The position numbers and the translations under genes are program-made. Below, one piece after another: positions 8,039 through 16,061 of a stretch of DNA of 51,473 nt. The notes below the pieces were generated by a model. The model saw nothing but the letters and a program-made list of their open reading frames with translations, was not told where the DNA came from and did not search any database. Source of the DNA: an uncultured Prevotella sp. (GTDB lineage: Bacteria; Bacteroidota; Bacteroidia; Bacteroidales; Bacteroidaceae); the NCBI GenBank assembly GCA_944321295.1, contig CALUKU010000025.1:1-51473 (forward strand), read 5' to 3'. Within the stretch, counting starts at the first letter, position 1; every line of letters starts with the position of its first letter.

Positions 8039-8458
8039 TTAAGTGTATTTTATTATCACCGTAATCTTGGCGCTGCCGTAGCTCACGGCACGCCGCCCGG
8101 AGCCGTAAGCCCCGGCGCAACGCATCATGTAGATGCGGTTCTGCCGCTTGCCGCGCACCACGAGCATGAGCGTCAGGACGTCTTCGGTGCGCCGCTCGGT
8201 GAAGTCGCCCGTTGCGGCCTCGCGCCTGAAGGCGTCGACGAACTCGCCTACACCGTCGTGGCGCAGTTCGAGTACGTTGACAACCTTCAGCACCTTACGC
8301 GTCTTCGGCTCGCGCTCCACGGCCGAAGTGAACCTGCTCGTGCCGCGCGACGAATAGTTGTCCATCATCCTGTCAATGCTGTTCTGGGCCACGGCACATG
8401 CCGTAGCCACAACAAGCAGCAAGGCTGTCGTTATTGTCCTAAGCGTGTTCATAGTCAT
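8039..8458 (-). CDS. Secreted DUF5024-like protein
   Basis: A 139-residue protein with a Sec signal peptide (hydrophobic residues about 8-22, cleavage expected after the AVAQ region). The mature part has a pattern I associate with DUF5024-type Bacteroidales proteins: SRGTSRFTSAVEREPKTRKVLKVVNVLEL, then a C-terminal NRIYMMRC...KITVIIK strand pattern. Its function is unknown. It is three bases downstream of the membrane-protein gene at 8462-8809, and the DUF2807 gene lies further upstream on the same strand, an arrangement often found with an ECF sigma factor gene; no sigma factor gene is seen here. Confidence 0.6.
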   Translation of the reverse strand: MTMNTLRTITTALLLVVATACAVAQNSIDRMMDNYSSRGTSRFTSAVEREPKTRKVLKVVNVLELRHDGVGEFVDAFRREAATGDFTERRTEDVLTLMLVVRGKRQNRIYMMRCAGAYGSGRRAVSYGSAKITVIIKYT

Positions 8459-8461
8459 TTC

Positions 8462-8809
8462 TCATTCGTTCAACATTTGTTCCACCTCGCGCCGCACGTC
8501 AGGGTCGTCTATGTTCATGAGCACGTCGCGCTCGGCACCGTCGATGAAGCCGGCCTCAGCGCGCGACTCTATGCGGCGCGCGTCGGTAAGGGTCTGCTCT
8601 ATGTCGCCGCGGATTACGCTGAGATCGTCAATCCGCTTGCCGTCAACGATGACGTAACTGCCGCCGTAAAGGTGCGCCAGGGCGCGGTCTTCATGATAGC
8701 CGGCGTAAAGCGTGAGGCACAAGACAAGCGCCACGGCGGCCGCCGCGGCTACGGCGACAAGCACCGGGCGCAACAACGCCGCCTCACGATTGAACTCTTC
8801 CGTTGTCAT
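8462..8809 (-). CDS. Small single-pass membrane protein of the DUF2807/DUF5024 cluster
   Basis: A 115-residue protein with a short N-terminal cytoplasmic stretch (residues 1-15), one hydrophobic segment (about 16-40) and an acidic C-terminal domain (about 41-115) rich in Asp, Glu and Arg. In related Bacteroidales clusters a similar small protein sits beside an ECF sigma factor and could act like an anti-sigma factor, but nothing in this sequence proves that. It ends three bases before the start of the DUF5024-like gene, so the pair is probably co-transcribed. Confidence 0.6.
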   Translation of the reverse strand: MTTEEFNREAALLRPVLVAVAAAAAVALVLCLTLYAGYHEDRALAHLYGGSYVIVDGKRIDDLSVIRGDIEQTLTDARRIESRAEAGFIDGAERDVLMNIDDPDVRREVEQMLNE

Positions 8810-8845
8810 ACGAAATCAACAGCTTGCCTTTACCGCCCGACGTTT

Positions 8846-9799
8846 TCAGAACTTGTTGAGCCTTGACGTATCGATATTAGATACTCCCGAGCCTGTAAAA
8901 TCAGTGTTGTCGGCCGTTCCTGACAGTTCAAGCCCTATGCGGCCGCTGGCAGCTACGTCGATGCGCCGGCAGTCGAGCGACAGGTCGAAGTCGCCTACGC
9001 CGCTGCACGTAAGGTCGGCCCGGCCTCCGGCGAAGCTCATGTCATAGTCGCTGCGGCCCCCTACGAACATTTTGAGGTCGTCAGACTTCAGCTTACATGA
9101 TTGCGTGTCGACGCCCGTGTTGGAAATGTCGATGTCGCGGGCGGTAACGCTGCCGTCGAAATCCGACTTACCTTGGTTTGCATACTTGTAGCTTTCGTCA
9201 AGAGTGAACGTGCCGTTTGTAGTGCACACACCGCTGTTGCCATAGTCCATTGAGGCGCCTTTCACGTCAATTGCGAGGTGCAGCACGCCCTGGTTGACAA
9301 TCTTGGTATCACGCGAAGAGGCCTTGTCGCCGTCGAAATCCAGTACGCCGGAGTTGGATATCGTAAGCTCCCGGGTCTTAAACGACTGCGTAGTGAAACT
9401 CATTTTGCCGACATTGCATATATTATTGATGTCGGGCGCGGTTATTTCGAGTTTCAGTTCGTCAGACGCATCGTCGCCGCCGATTCTTAAGCCCTTTTCC
9501 TTATTGTTGATTGTCAGCGTGCCGCCGCTCACGAAAATGTCAGCGTCGGCGAAAGCTTTTGCCGTTCCGCGCGCAACGACCTTATAGCCGGAGCCTTGCG
9601 TGTAACGTATGCTGACGTAGGCCGACGAATATATTTCATCGAAACCGCTTAGCTTCAGTGTCTTTACTATTTCATCGTCGGTTAAACTGATCTGCGCGGC
9701 GGATTTGCCGTAAGCTGGCGTCTCTTTGCCCGTTACGCTGCAGGCCGACAATGAGAACGCAGCCGCAACGATTGTAATTGCCAATGCCTTGATATTCAT
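8846..9799 (-). CDS. DUF2807 (head GIN domain) lipoprotein
   Basis: A 317-residue protein starting at the ATG with complement at 9797-9799, chosen because a strong AGGAGG lies five bases upstream and because the next residues give a lipoprotein signal (MNIKALAITIVAAAFSLSAC, lipobox LSAC). The rest is a right-handed beta-helix-like repeat of short strands with Asp/Ser/Asn turns (for example GVLDFDGDKASSRDTKIVNQ), typical of DUF2807 adhesin-like domains. No acidic run follows the Cys (CSVTGKE), so it may stay on the periplasmic side of the outer membrane. Role unknown. Confidence 0.8.
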   Translation of the reverse strand: MNIKALAITIVAAAFSLSACSVTGKETPAYGKSAAQISLTDDEIVKTLKLSGFDEIYSSAYVSIRYTQGSGYKVVARGTAKAFADADIFVSGGTLTINNKEKGLRIGGDDASDELKLEITAPDINNICNVGKMSFTTQSFKTRELTISNSGVLDFDGDKASSRDTKIVNQGVLHLAIDVKGASMDYGNSGVCTTNGTFTLDESYKYANQGKSDFDGSVTARDIDISNTGVDTQSCKLKSDDLKMFVGGRSDYDMSFAGGRADLTCSGVGDFDLSLDCRRIDVAASGRIGLELSGTADNTDFTGSGVSNIDTSRLNKF

Positions 9800-9838
9800 A
9801 ATGCCCTCCTTTTTATGTTTAACGTTTATATCTATTAC

Positions 9839-9878
9839 GCAAAAAAGTCGTTTTTGTGACATGAAAAACCGACTTTTT
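9839..9878. other. A/T-bounded palindrome upstream of the DUF2807 gene
   Basis: AAAAAAGTCG near 9840 is complemented by CGACTTTTTT near 9869, with GTTTTT/AAAAAC extending the stem. It lies about 40 bases before the start codon. It could be a two-way terminator or an operator; I cannot tell which. Confidence 0.5.
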
Positions 9879-9913
9879 TCCCGAAAATCCGTGTTTTTTT
9901 GATTTCAGGTAAT

Positions 9914-9950
9914 AAAAAAGCCACGGCCCGTATGTGTCGGACCGCGGCTT
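9914..9950 (-). terminator. Intrinsic terminator of the NigD-like gene
   Basis: On the minus strand a 13-bp stem with two G-T pairs (AAGCCGCGGTCCG paired with CGGGCCGTGGCTT) and a seven-base loop is followed directly by TTTTTTATT. It lies about 20 bases after the stop of the NigD-like gene. Confidence 0.8.
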
Positions 9951-9969
9951 ATGCGGGTAAATTCAGGAA

Positions 9970-10662
9970 CTAAAATCCAAACTCCCTGGTCGTCATTCCG
10001 TCATAAGTGTTAATGCTTACGCTCACCTCGTCGCCCGGCTTTAACTGCTGCGGCAGGCGCGAGGCGGCAATGCTTACGTATGTCCCGACGCTGTAATATT
10101 CGGGCACGCCGCCCTGGTCATGATACAGCCGCAGGCGGATGGTGCGCGTGCCGTCGGCATTTTCGTCAACGCCGTCGCACACGAGGCCTATCGTGTGAGA
10201 GCCTGTGCCGCCGTCGGCGGCGCCTGTCTTCAGGCTAAGCTCAAGATTGACGTATCGGCCGTTTGGGCTTTTCCATGCGCTGACAAGCGCCACGGGGTCG
10301 GTTTTCATCTCGCCGACGAGCTGTCCTATCGGCGTGATTTGTGGCACAAGCACTTGCGAAACGGCCAACGGCTCGGCCTTTGGCGCGCCTTCACCGTCAG
10401 CCACCTTATTATAATACATCAGCGCGCGGTAAACCGTGTCGGGGCGTTCGGCCCACGCCGTGCTTATCGCCTGCGTCAGCCAAAGCTCTTCACCGTCGTC
10501 GGTTTCAATGCTTGTTATGTTAGAATTGCCGTCCGTGCGCATCTCTACGAAGTCGGCGCGCATGGCGGACAAGCCGCCGTCGCCGCTTTCGTAGGCCTCG
10601 TTCTCGCACGCAGCAAGCACCATAACGACAGCAAAGAGGAATATTTTCAGCGCATGATTCAT
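9970..10662 (-). CDS. NigD-like lipoprotein
   Basis: A 230-residue lipoprotein: hydrophobic signal (residues 4-17) with lipobox VLAAC followed by acidic residues (CENEAYESGDGG), compatible with surface export in Bacteroidetes. The body resembles NigD-like proteins: an N-terminal OB-like part (ADFVEMRTDGNSNITSIETD) and a second domain (YRALMYYNKVADGEGAPKAE... SQVLVPQITPI). NigD is named for a bacteriocin-linked gene in Bacteroides, but family function is not established. It overlaps the acyltransferase gene by four bases, so the two are translated from one message. Confidence 0.7.
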   Translation of the reverse strand: MNHALKIFLFAVVMVLAACENEAYESGDGGLSAMRADFVEMRTDGNSNITSIETDDGEELWLTQAISTAWAERPDTVYRALMYYNKVADGEGAPKAEPLAVSQVLVPQITPIGQLVGEMKTDPVALVSAWKSPNGRYVNLELSLKTGAADGGTGSHTIGLVCDGVDENADGTRTIRLRLYHDQGGVPEYYSVGTYVSIAASRLPQQLKPGDEVSVSINTYDGMTTREFGF

Positions 10663-11813
10663 TGCCGGGCCTTGATATAGTTTCTTGCAGGATTGGCGTA
10701 CATGGTGAGCATGCGCTCCATAAGGAAGTCGTCGTCCTTGCCGGGAAGGTCGATTTTTGCAAGTTGGCCGGCAAGGTATTTGTCAAATACGGCTTTATCC
10801 TCGTCGGTGTATTTATCGGCGAAGGCGCGGCCGCCCTCAAGCGCGTCGAGCGCAATGTAGTTTGACGGGTACAGGCGGTAGTTGCGGTGTATCTCGTGGT
10901 CTATGTGCTCGGCGATGACGTCGAATATCTCCGTCTTAGGCGTTGACGGGTCGAGCGTGTCAAGCCAGGCGTCGATACACGGAGCGCATTGGTAGTGCAC
11001 GCGCCCCTTGTAGCCCATAATGCCCGTCCGCATGCTCACCACGTCGTCCTCGGCCGACTTCTTCCAGCCGGCGTTGTCGCGCTTCAGCTGGAATTCCTTG
11101 GCCTTAAGGAAGTCGCACGGGTCAAACTCGTAAGATATCGCCAACGGCGCGATGTGCAGCCGGCGCAGCTTCTCGGTCACGCTGCCGCAGCCTCCGCCTA
11201 TGGCCATCATCTTCAGAATGGCGGGCTGGGTGCGGTCGTCGGAGTCCTTGGCGCGGCCCTCGCGCTGGGCAATCCAGATGTTATCGTGCTTTTTCTCGAT
11301 GACGAAGTGCATGTAGTCAGACATCAGGCGGCTTGCGGCGAGCGTTTCCCTCGGCGTCAGCCCGCGCCTTACGATGAACGACTTGTTGATCCTCACGAGG
11401 TCTTTCACCCACGGCAGCGACAGCAGGTTGTTGCCGATGGCAATCTCGCAAGTGGTGTTGAAGCCTGCGTCAACGAGCAGTTTGTCAAGGAAACCGGAAT
11501 CCAACACGATGTCGCGATGGTTGCTCACGAAGGTGTACCGCCCCGTCTTGTCCACCGCCGAAGCGTCAATGCCGCAGCCGGCGGTCAGCTTGTCGACAAC
11601 AAACTGCACGAAATTATAGCAAAACGAAAGCTGAAACTCATAGTTGGTCTTGCACGCCATCATCTTTTCGCGTATCTGCTCAAGCGGTACGCCGGGCAGG
11701 GCAAAAGCCAGTACTTGCCTGAACTGCGGGTCGGCGAGCAGGCGCTCGTAGGCCTGCGGCAGCTCCTCAGGTTCGTAAGGGCGGATGCTATCGAATTCTG
11801 CGGGAACGTTCAT
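10659..11813 (-). CDS. 1-acyl-sn-glycerol-3-phosphate acyltransferase-like protein
   Basis: A 384-residue protein of the glycerolipid acyltransferase superfamily. The likely active-site region is FVSNHRDIVLDSGFLD near residues 95-110: it keeps the His-Arg start, but the next Asp residues are at +2 and +6 instead of the usual +5 of the HX4D motif. A possible second motif, WIAQREGRAKDSDDRTQ, near residues 180-197, occupies the place of the substrate-binding loop. No membrane helix is obvious. It probably transfers an acyl chain to a phospholipid or aminolipid precursor; the acceptor is not known. It overlaps the downstream NigD-like gene by four bases. Confidence 0.7.
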   Translation of the reverse strand: MNVPAEFDSIRPYEPEELPQAYERLLADPQFRQVLAFALPGVPLEQIREKMMACKTNYEFQLSFCYNFVQFVVDKLTAGCGIDASAVDKTGRYTFVSNHRDIVLDSGFLDKLLVDAGFNTTCEIAIGNNLLSLPWVKDLVRINKSFIVRRGLTPRETLAASRLMSDYMHFVIEKKHDNIWIAQREGRAKDSDDRTQPAILKMMAIGGGCGSVTEKLRRLHIAPLAISYEFDPCDFLKAKEFQLKRDNAGWKKSAEDDVVSMRTGIMGYKGRVHYQCAPCIDAWLDTLDPSTPKTEIFDVIAEHIDHEIHRNYRLYPSNYIALDALEGGRAFADKYTDEDKAVFDKYLAGQLAKIDLPGKDDDFLMERMLTMYANPARNYIKARQ

Positions 11814-11856
11814 GGTTGTCAGGATTTATTGTGTTTGATAGAATTTGAATTAAGAA

Positions 11857-11946
11857 AGGGAGTTAAAAGAGTTAAGGACGAATGTCATGCCTTAGTCTTC
11901 AAGATACTGAATACAAAACATTTGTCTTTAACTCTTTTAACTCCCT
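11857..11946. repeat. 29-base inverted repeat upstream of the acyltransferase gene
   Basis: Arms 11857-11885 and 11918-11946 are complementary at 27 of 29 positions and contain GGGAGTTAAAAGAGTTAA. The same core is found in the inverted repeat at 15942-16030, after efp. It lies between ddl (ends at 11971) and the acyltransferase start (11813). Confidence 0.9.
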
Positions 11947-11970
11947 TAGCTCTTTTAACTTCTTTATAAT

Positions 11971-12987
11971 TTATCTGAATTGGTTTTCAACGATGTCGGT
12001 GAGCACGTCCGTCATGTTGAGTCCGGCCGCCTTAACCTGCTGGGGTATGAAGCTCGTGGCCGTCATGCCGGGAGTAGTGTTGATTTCAATCATGTTCACC
12101 TTGTCAACATCCTGTCCGTCGCTGCCCTTGCCGCGGCTTATTATGTAATCGATGCGGATTATTCCGTTGCAATGCAGTATGTCATAAATGCGGCTGGTGA
12201 TTTCCTCCACGCGCTTGGTGGTTTCGGGCGAAAGGCGCGCCGGCGTTATCTCTTTCACCTGTCCGTTGTATTTCGCGTCGTAGTCGAAGAACTCATGCTG
12301 CGTAACGACCTCGGTGGCTGGCAGCACAACGCTCTTTTCGCGCGTCTTGTAGCAGCCTATCGAAATCTCCGTTCCGTCGATAAACTGTTCTACCATGACG
12401 TCTTCGCTTTCGAGCATGGCCTTGCGTATGGCTGGAGCGAGCTGGTCTTTGTTCTTAACCTTTGAAACTCCGAAACTGCTGCCGTCGGCCGCAGGCTTGA
12501 CAAAGCACGGCATGCCGATTCGCTCTTCTATCTCGTCGTCGCTGACAATCTCCTCATACTCTTTACGGATGAGCAGGCTGTCAGCCACACGTACGCCGTA
12601 ACCGCGCAAATATTGGTTGAGCACGAACTTGTTGAACGTAAGGGCCTCAACCAGCACTCCGCTCGTTGAGTAAGGCAGGTGTATCAACTCGAAATATCCC
12701 TGCAGTATGCCGTTTTCGCCCGGTGTGCCGTGTATGGTGATGTATGCGTAGTCGAATTGTATGAGATTTCCGTTCTCCATGAACGAAAAGTCGTTACGGT
12801 CGATTGGCGCGGTGGTGCCGTCAGTCAGGCAGACATGCCAATCAAGTTTCTTCAGTACGACAATGTAGACGTTGTACCTCTCCTTGTCGAAGAAAGAGTA
12901 AAGCCCTTGAGCGGAACGCAACGACACTTCGTATTCGGAAGAATCGCCGCCGCACACAATGGCAATGTTTCTCTTAAGATTTTTCAT
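11971..12987 (-). CDS. ddl: D-alanine--D-alanine ligase
   Basis: A 338-residue ATP-grasp ligase that joins two D-alanines for the peptidoglycan stem peptide in the cytoplasm. The N-terminus has IVCGGDSSEYEVSLRSAQ, the middle HGTPGENGILQG (near residues 87-98) and the C-terminus EINTTPGMTATSFIPQQ, with Glu/Asn metal-binding residues. Length is near the family norm. It ends a three-gene minus-strand operon after the PASTA and RluD-type genes; the gap to the RluD stop is six bases. Confidence 0.96.
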   Translation of the reverse strand: MKNLKRNIAIVCGGDSSEYEVSLRSAQGLYSFFDKERYNVYIVVLKKLDWHVCLTDGTTAPIDRNDFSFMENGNLIQFDYAYITIHGTPGENGILQGYFELIHLPYSTSGVLVEALTFNKFVLNQYLRGYGVRVADSLLIRKEYEEIVSDDEIEERIGMPCFVKPAADGSSFGVSKVKNKDQLAPAIRKAMLESEDVMVEQFIDGTEISIGCYKTREKSVVLPATEVVTQHEFFDYDAKYNGQVKEITPARLSPETTKRVEEITSRIYDILHCNGIIRIDYIISRGKGSDGQDVDKVNMIEINTTPGMTATSFIPQQVKAAGLNMTDVLTDIVENQFR

Positions 12988-12993
12988 AAAAAA

Positions 12994-14052
12994 CTATTGT
13001 TTAAGTTCGTTTCCGTTGATGTATTTCCTCCATTTTGCCAAAAGCTGTTCCATGTCGTCAGGCAACGGCGACGTGAAATCAACCTGTTTACCGGTAGTAG
13101 GATGTATGAAGCCCAGCGTCTTGGCGTGCAGAGCCTGCCGTGGACAGATCTTGAAGCAGTTATCAATGAATTGCTTGTAGCTGCTCGAACGGTTCCCGCG
13201 CAGTATTTCGGTACCTCCGTAACGCTCGTCGGCGAACAACGGATGGCCGATATGCCGCATGTGGGCGCGTATCTGGTGGGTTCTGCCCGTTTCAAGGATA
13301 CATTCCACAAGGGTGACATAGCCGAAACGTTCCATCACCCGATAGTGCGTAACGGCGTGCTTCCCTATGCCCGAATCGGGCGGAAACACCGCCATGCGCA
13401 GCCTGTCCTTAAGATCACGGCCTATGTTGCCTTCGATGCGGCCTTCGTCTTCGGTGAAATTGCCCCACACAAGGGCGTTATAACGACGGTGGGTTGTCTT
13501 GTTGAAGAACTGAAGCCCGAGCTTTGTCTTTGCGATTGGCGTCTTTGCTATGACCAGCAGTCCGCTTGTGTCCTTGTCTATCCGGTGCACCAGTCCTACT
13601 TCAGGGTCGTTGGGGTCGTATGTCGGCACGTCCTTAAGGTGCCAGGCTACAGCGTTCACCAGCGTGCCGTGATAGTTGCCGCAGCCGGGATGAACAACGA
13701 GTCCGGCGGGCTTGTTTACCACCAACACGTCGGTATCTTCATAAACGACGTTAAGGGGAATGTCCTCCGGCTCGATGGTGTTGTCATATTGCGGACGGTC
13801 GAGCATTAGCGTGATTACATCCAGAGGCCTTACGCGGTAATTGCTCTTCACGGGCCGGTCGTTGACATGCACGAAGCCGGCGTCAGCCGCCCGCTGTATG
13901 CGGTTACGGCTGGTGTGCTGCAGCTTCTTCAGCATGAACTTGTCGATACGCAAAGGCTCCTGGCCCTTGTCTACGACGACGCGTAAATGCTCGTAAAGCT
14001 GTTGCCCCTCTTCGTCTTCTATGTCAATATCGTCGATGTAATCTTCGGTCAT
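12994..14052 (-). CDS. rluD: RluA/RluD-family 23S rRNA pseudouridine synthase
   Basis: A 352-residue RNA-modifying enzyme with an N-terminal S4 RNA-binding domain (EPLRIDKFMLKKLQHTSRNR, near residues 34-53) and a catalytic domain with HRIDKDTSGLLVIAK, whose Asp is the conserved catalytic residue of the family. RTHQIRAHMRHIGHPLFAD is the third family motif. The RluD assignment (large-subunit uridines) rests on length and the S4 domain, and RluC-type specificity is not excluded. It lies between the PASTA gene and ddl, an order common in Bacteroidetes. Confidence 0.88.
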   Translation of the reverse strand: MTEDYIDDIDIEDEEGQQLYEHLRVVVDKGQEPLRIDKFMLKKLQHTSRNRIQRAADAGFVHVNDRPVKSNYRVRPLDVITLMLDRPQYDNTIEPEDIPLNVVYEDTDVLVVNKPAGLVVHPGCGNYHGTLVNAVAWHLKDVPTYDPNDPEVGLVHRIDKDTSGLLVIAKTPIAKTKLGLQFFNKTTHRRYNALVWGNFTEDEGRIEGNIGRDLKDRLRMAVFPPDSGIGKHAVTHYRVMERFGYVTLVECILETGRTHQIRAHMRHIGHPLFADERYGGTEILRGNRSSSYKQFIDNCFKICPRQALHAKTLGFIHPTTGKQVDFTSPLPDDMEQLLAKWRKYINGNELKQ

Positions 14053-14088
14053 GATGTTTTAGTATTGCTGAAATCAGTCCACATTAAT

Positions 14089-14802
14089 TTATTCCGGACC
14101 GGTTACAACTTCGAACTCGTCGACATCGCCCTCATGTTCGGAGCCTGTGTAGAATTCGCCGTCGGCCGGCATGCCGCTCACCGACGAGTCGCCGTACTCG
14201 TTAAAATAGTCTTCCGGTTCGGCGTAAACAACAGAATCCTCAAGGTCGCGCATGCCGTCGCCCACCTGTATTACGATAATGTCGTTCACCGACACTTTCT
14301 GGCCATTGCGCAGCAGCGTGCCTTTCGATTTCAATCCGTAAACCCAGTCCTTCTCGCCCGGTATGTACTCGGTCGTACCGACCTTGAAGCCCATGGCTAT
14401 CAGCTTGGCCCGCGCTTCCCTGTAAGAGCAATTGTCAATTATGTCGGGGATTGTCAGCATCGGCGAGTGCGACGAGTTTATAACGACGTAGACTATTCGT
14501 CCTGACTTCACGCCCTTGCCCGGCTCGGGCGACTGCTCAAGGATGCAGTCAGGCGGGAACGTCTTCACGTAGCCCGTGTCACTCACCACCACCTTGAGGT
14601 CGTTGGAGTGTAGCAGGTGCTCGGCGTCGGCAAACTGCTTACGCCTCACGTCGGGAACTTTTATCACTTCGCCGTGATGCGTGTAGATGTCAATGCCAAC
14701 CTTCACGCCAAGGCAAAGCAGTATTACGACAATGAGCATTGCGACAAGATTACCCCATAGCCGCACGCTGAAGATTTTCCTCAAGAAGTCTTTCGCCTTC
14801 AT
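14089..14802 (-). CDS. PASTA domain membrane protein
   Basis: A 237-residue protein starting at the ATG that gives MKAKDFLRKIF, 36 bases inside a longer frame whose first residues overlap the promoter. One hydrophobic segment (about residues 15-37) anchors it with the rest outside. Two PASTA domains follow (HHGEVIKVPDVRRKQFADAE and TIPDIIDNCSYREARAKL), then a long acidic tail. PASTA domains bind peptidoglycan fragments in kinases and penicillin-binding proteins; no kinase or transpeptidase domain is present here. Its position before rluD and ddl fits an envelope role. Confidence 0.85.
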   Translation of the reverse strand: MKAKDFLRKIFSVRLWGNLVAMLIVVILLCLGVKVGIDIYTHHGEVIKVPDVRRKQFADAEHLLHSNDLKVVVSDTGYVKTFPPDCILEQSPEPGKGVKSGRIVYVVINSSHSPMLTIPDIIDNCSYREARAKLIAMGFKVGTTEYIPGEKDWVYGLKSKGTLLRNGQKVSVNDIIVIQVGDGMRDLEDSVVYAEPEDYFNEYGDSSVSGMPADGEFYTGSEHEGDVDEFEVVTGPE

Positions 14803-14844
14803 CCCTGTCGTAGTGTTTTGTTTTGCCGATGTTGTCTTAAGGTG

Positions 14845-14852
14845 CAAAGGTA
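14845..14852 (-). promoter_or_regulatory. -7 box of the PASTA-rluD-ddl operon
   Basis: The minus strand reads TACCTTTG, a full match to TAnnTTTG, about 43 bases before the start at 14802. A T-rich run lies at the expected -33 position but without a clean TTTG. Confidence 0.65.
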
Positions 14853-14927
14853 TGAAAAAAACAGAAAGAAGCAAAGACATTGCTTTACTTCTTTCTTTTT
14901 ACGGTTCAATTTCTTTCGAGTGAGCGG

Positions 14928-15083
14928 TTATTTTCCGTGGTGCTCGTCTGAAACAGTAAGCTTCTTACGTCCCTTTGCGCGGCGTGCGGCAAGCACGCGG
15001 CGGCCGTTCTTCGTAGCCATTCTCTCACGGAAGCCGTGCTTGTTCACTCTTCTCCTGTTGTGCGGCTGAAATGTTCTCTTCAT
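14928..15083 (-). CDS. rpmH: 50S ribosomal protein L34
   Basis: A 51-residue, strongly basic protein beginning [20 protein letters not shown], with [22 protein letters not shown] in the middle, which is the L34 signature. It is part of the large ribosomal subunit. It is a single-gene unit with its own promoter, back to back with efp. Confidence 0.97.
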   Translation of the reverse strand: MKRTFQPHNRRRVNKHGFRERMATKNGRRVLAARRAKGRKKLTVSDEHHGK

Positions 15084-15128
15084 GTTCTTATAATTATTTT
15101 ATGTTATTCGTTTCTCCACTTTGGGCTG

Positions 15129-15136
15129 CAAAAGTA
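15129..15136 (-). promoter_or_regulatory. -7 box of rpmH
   Basis: The minus strand reads TACTTTTG, matching TAnnTTTG, about 46 bases before the start. A TTGG lies 19 bases further upstream in the -33 position. Confidence 0.65.
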
Positions 15137-15210
15137 CGCAATTCTTTTTAAATAACCAAGAAATAAATGTTTTTTAGGCACTTCTTTTATGCTTTTTTCT
15201 GAAAAAATAG

Positions 15211-15218
15211 TACCTTTG
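15211..15218 (+). promoter_or_regulatory. -7 box of efp
   Basis: TACCTTTG, a full match to TAnnTTTG. The efp start is about 120 bases downstream, so the leader is long. T-rich DNA precedes it but without a clear -33 TTTG. Confidence 0.6.
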
Positions 15219-15340
15219 CACCCTGAAAGTCAACATTTTGGGCGAAGTCGGCTCTTTCTTACGCCAAGGCCGTGAAGCTTGTCTTCGGCGCGGCTTCGCT
15301 TCTTCTTGCGGACGATAAACATTAATTATACATACTAAAT

Positions 15341-15907
15341 ATGATTAACTCACAGGAAATTAAGAAAGGTACATGCATTCGCATGGACAACCAGGTGTGG
15401 ATTTGCATCGACTTCCAGCATGTAAAGCCCGGTAAAGGTAACACGGTTATGCGTACAAAGCTGAAGAACGTCACTGACGGCCGCGTGCTTGAGCGTACGT
15501 TCCAGATTGGCTTCAAGCTCGAAGACGTGCGTATCGAGCACCGTCCTTACCAGTATCTGTATGAAGACCCTACGGGCCTCATCTTCATGAACCAGGAAAC
15601 ATTCGAGCAGATACCCATCAACCGCGACTCTATCATTGGCGTTGACTACATGAAGGAAGGCGACATCGTAGAGGTTGTCACCGACACTACAGACGGCACC
15701 ATCCTTTACGCCGAAATGCCCGTGAAGACCAACCTCCGCGTAGCCCACAGCGAACCGGGCATCAAGGGCGACACTGCCACCAACACCACTAAGCCCGCAA
15801 CGCTTGAAACCGGTGTAGAGGTACGCGTGCCCCTGTTCATCAACGAGGGCGACCTCATCCAGATCGACACGCGCGACGGCAGCTACCTGAGCCGCGTTAA
15901 GGAATAA
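15341..15907 (+). CDS. efp: Translation elongation factor P
   Basis: A 188-residue EF-P, the factor that enters the ribosome at stalled proline stretches and helps peptide bond formation. The N-terminal KOW-like domain carries the loop HVKPGKGNT, placing Lys32 at the tip where E. coli EF-P is beta-lysylated. Two OB domains follow, with the C-terminal TRDGSYLSRV signature. No modification enzyme is in the window. Length matches the family. The start MINSQEIKKGTC is the usual one. Confidence 0.96.
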   Translation: MINSQEIKKGTCIRMDNQVWICIDFQHVKPGKGNTVMRTKLKNVTDGRVLERTFQIGFKLEDVRIEHRPYQYLYEDPTGLIFMNQETFEQIPINRDSIIGVDYMKEGDIVEVVTDTTDGTILYAEMPVKTNLRVAHSEPGIKGDTATNTTKPATLETGVEVRVPLFINEGDLIQIDTRDGSYLSRVKE

Positions 15908-15941
15908 CATTCCATAGCTTTAATTTCAGCGATTAGAGTGG

Positions 15942-16030
15942 TTAAGGGAGTTAAAACAGTTAAAGACAACAGCTTTCATAAATGTTCACTGCAACAAAGC
16001 ATTTGTCTTTAACCGCTTTAACTCCCTTAA
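15942..16030. repeat. 28-base inverted repeat between efp and the GT2 gene
   Basis: Arms 15942-15969 and 16003-16030 match at 26 of 28 positions as reverse complements and contain TTAAGGGAGTTAAA. The core is shared with the repeat at 11857-11946 and, more loosely, with that at 2415-2545. It ends 31 bases before the glycosyltransferase start. Confidence 0.9.
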
Positions 16031-16061
16031 TCGTATATAAGCTTCTAAAAACCTATTGCCA

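Noticed and set aside
7853-8866. Long + strand frame of 337 residues
   Set aside because: It runs through palindromic repeats and antisense to two convincing secreted/membrane protein genes; its composition is that of an antisense shadow.
12679-13809. 376-residue + strand frame opposite ddl and rluD
   Set aside because: It spans two well-supported genes on the other strand and shows no recognisable domain.
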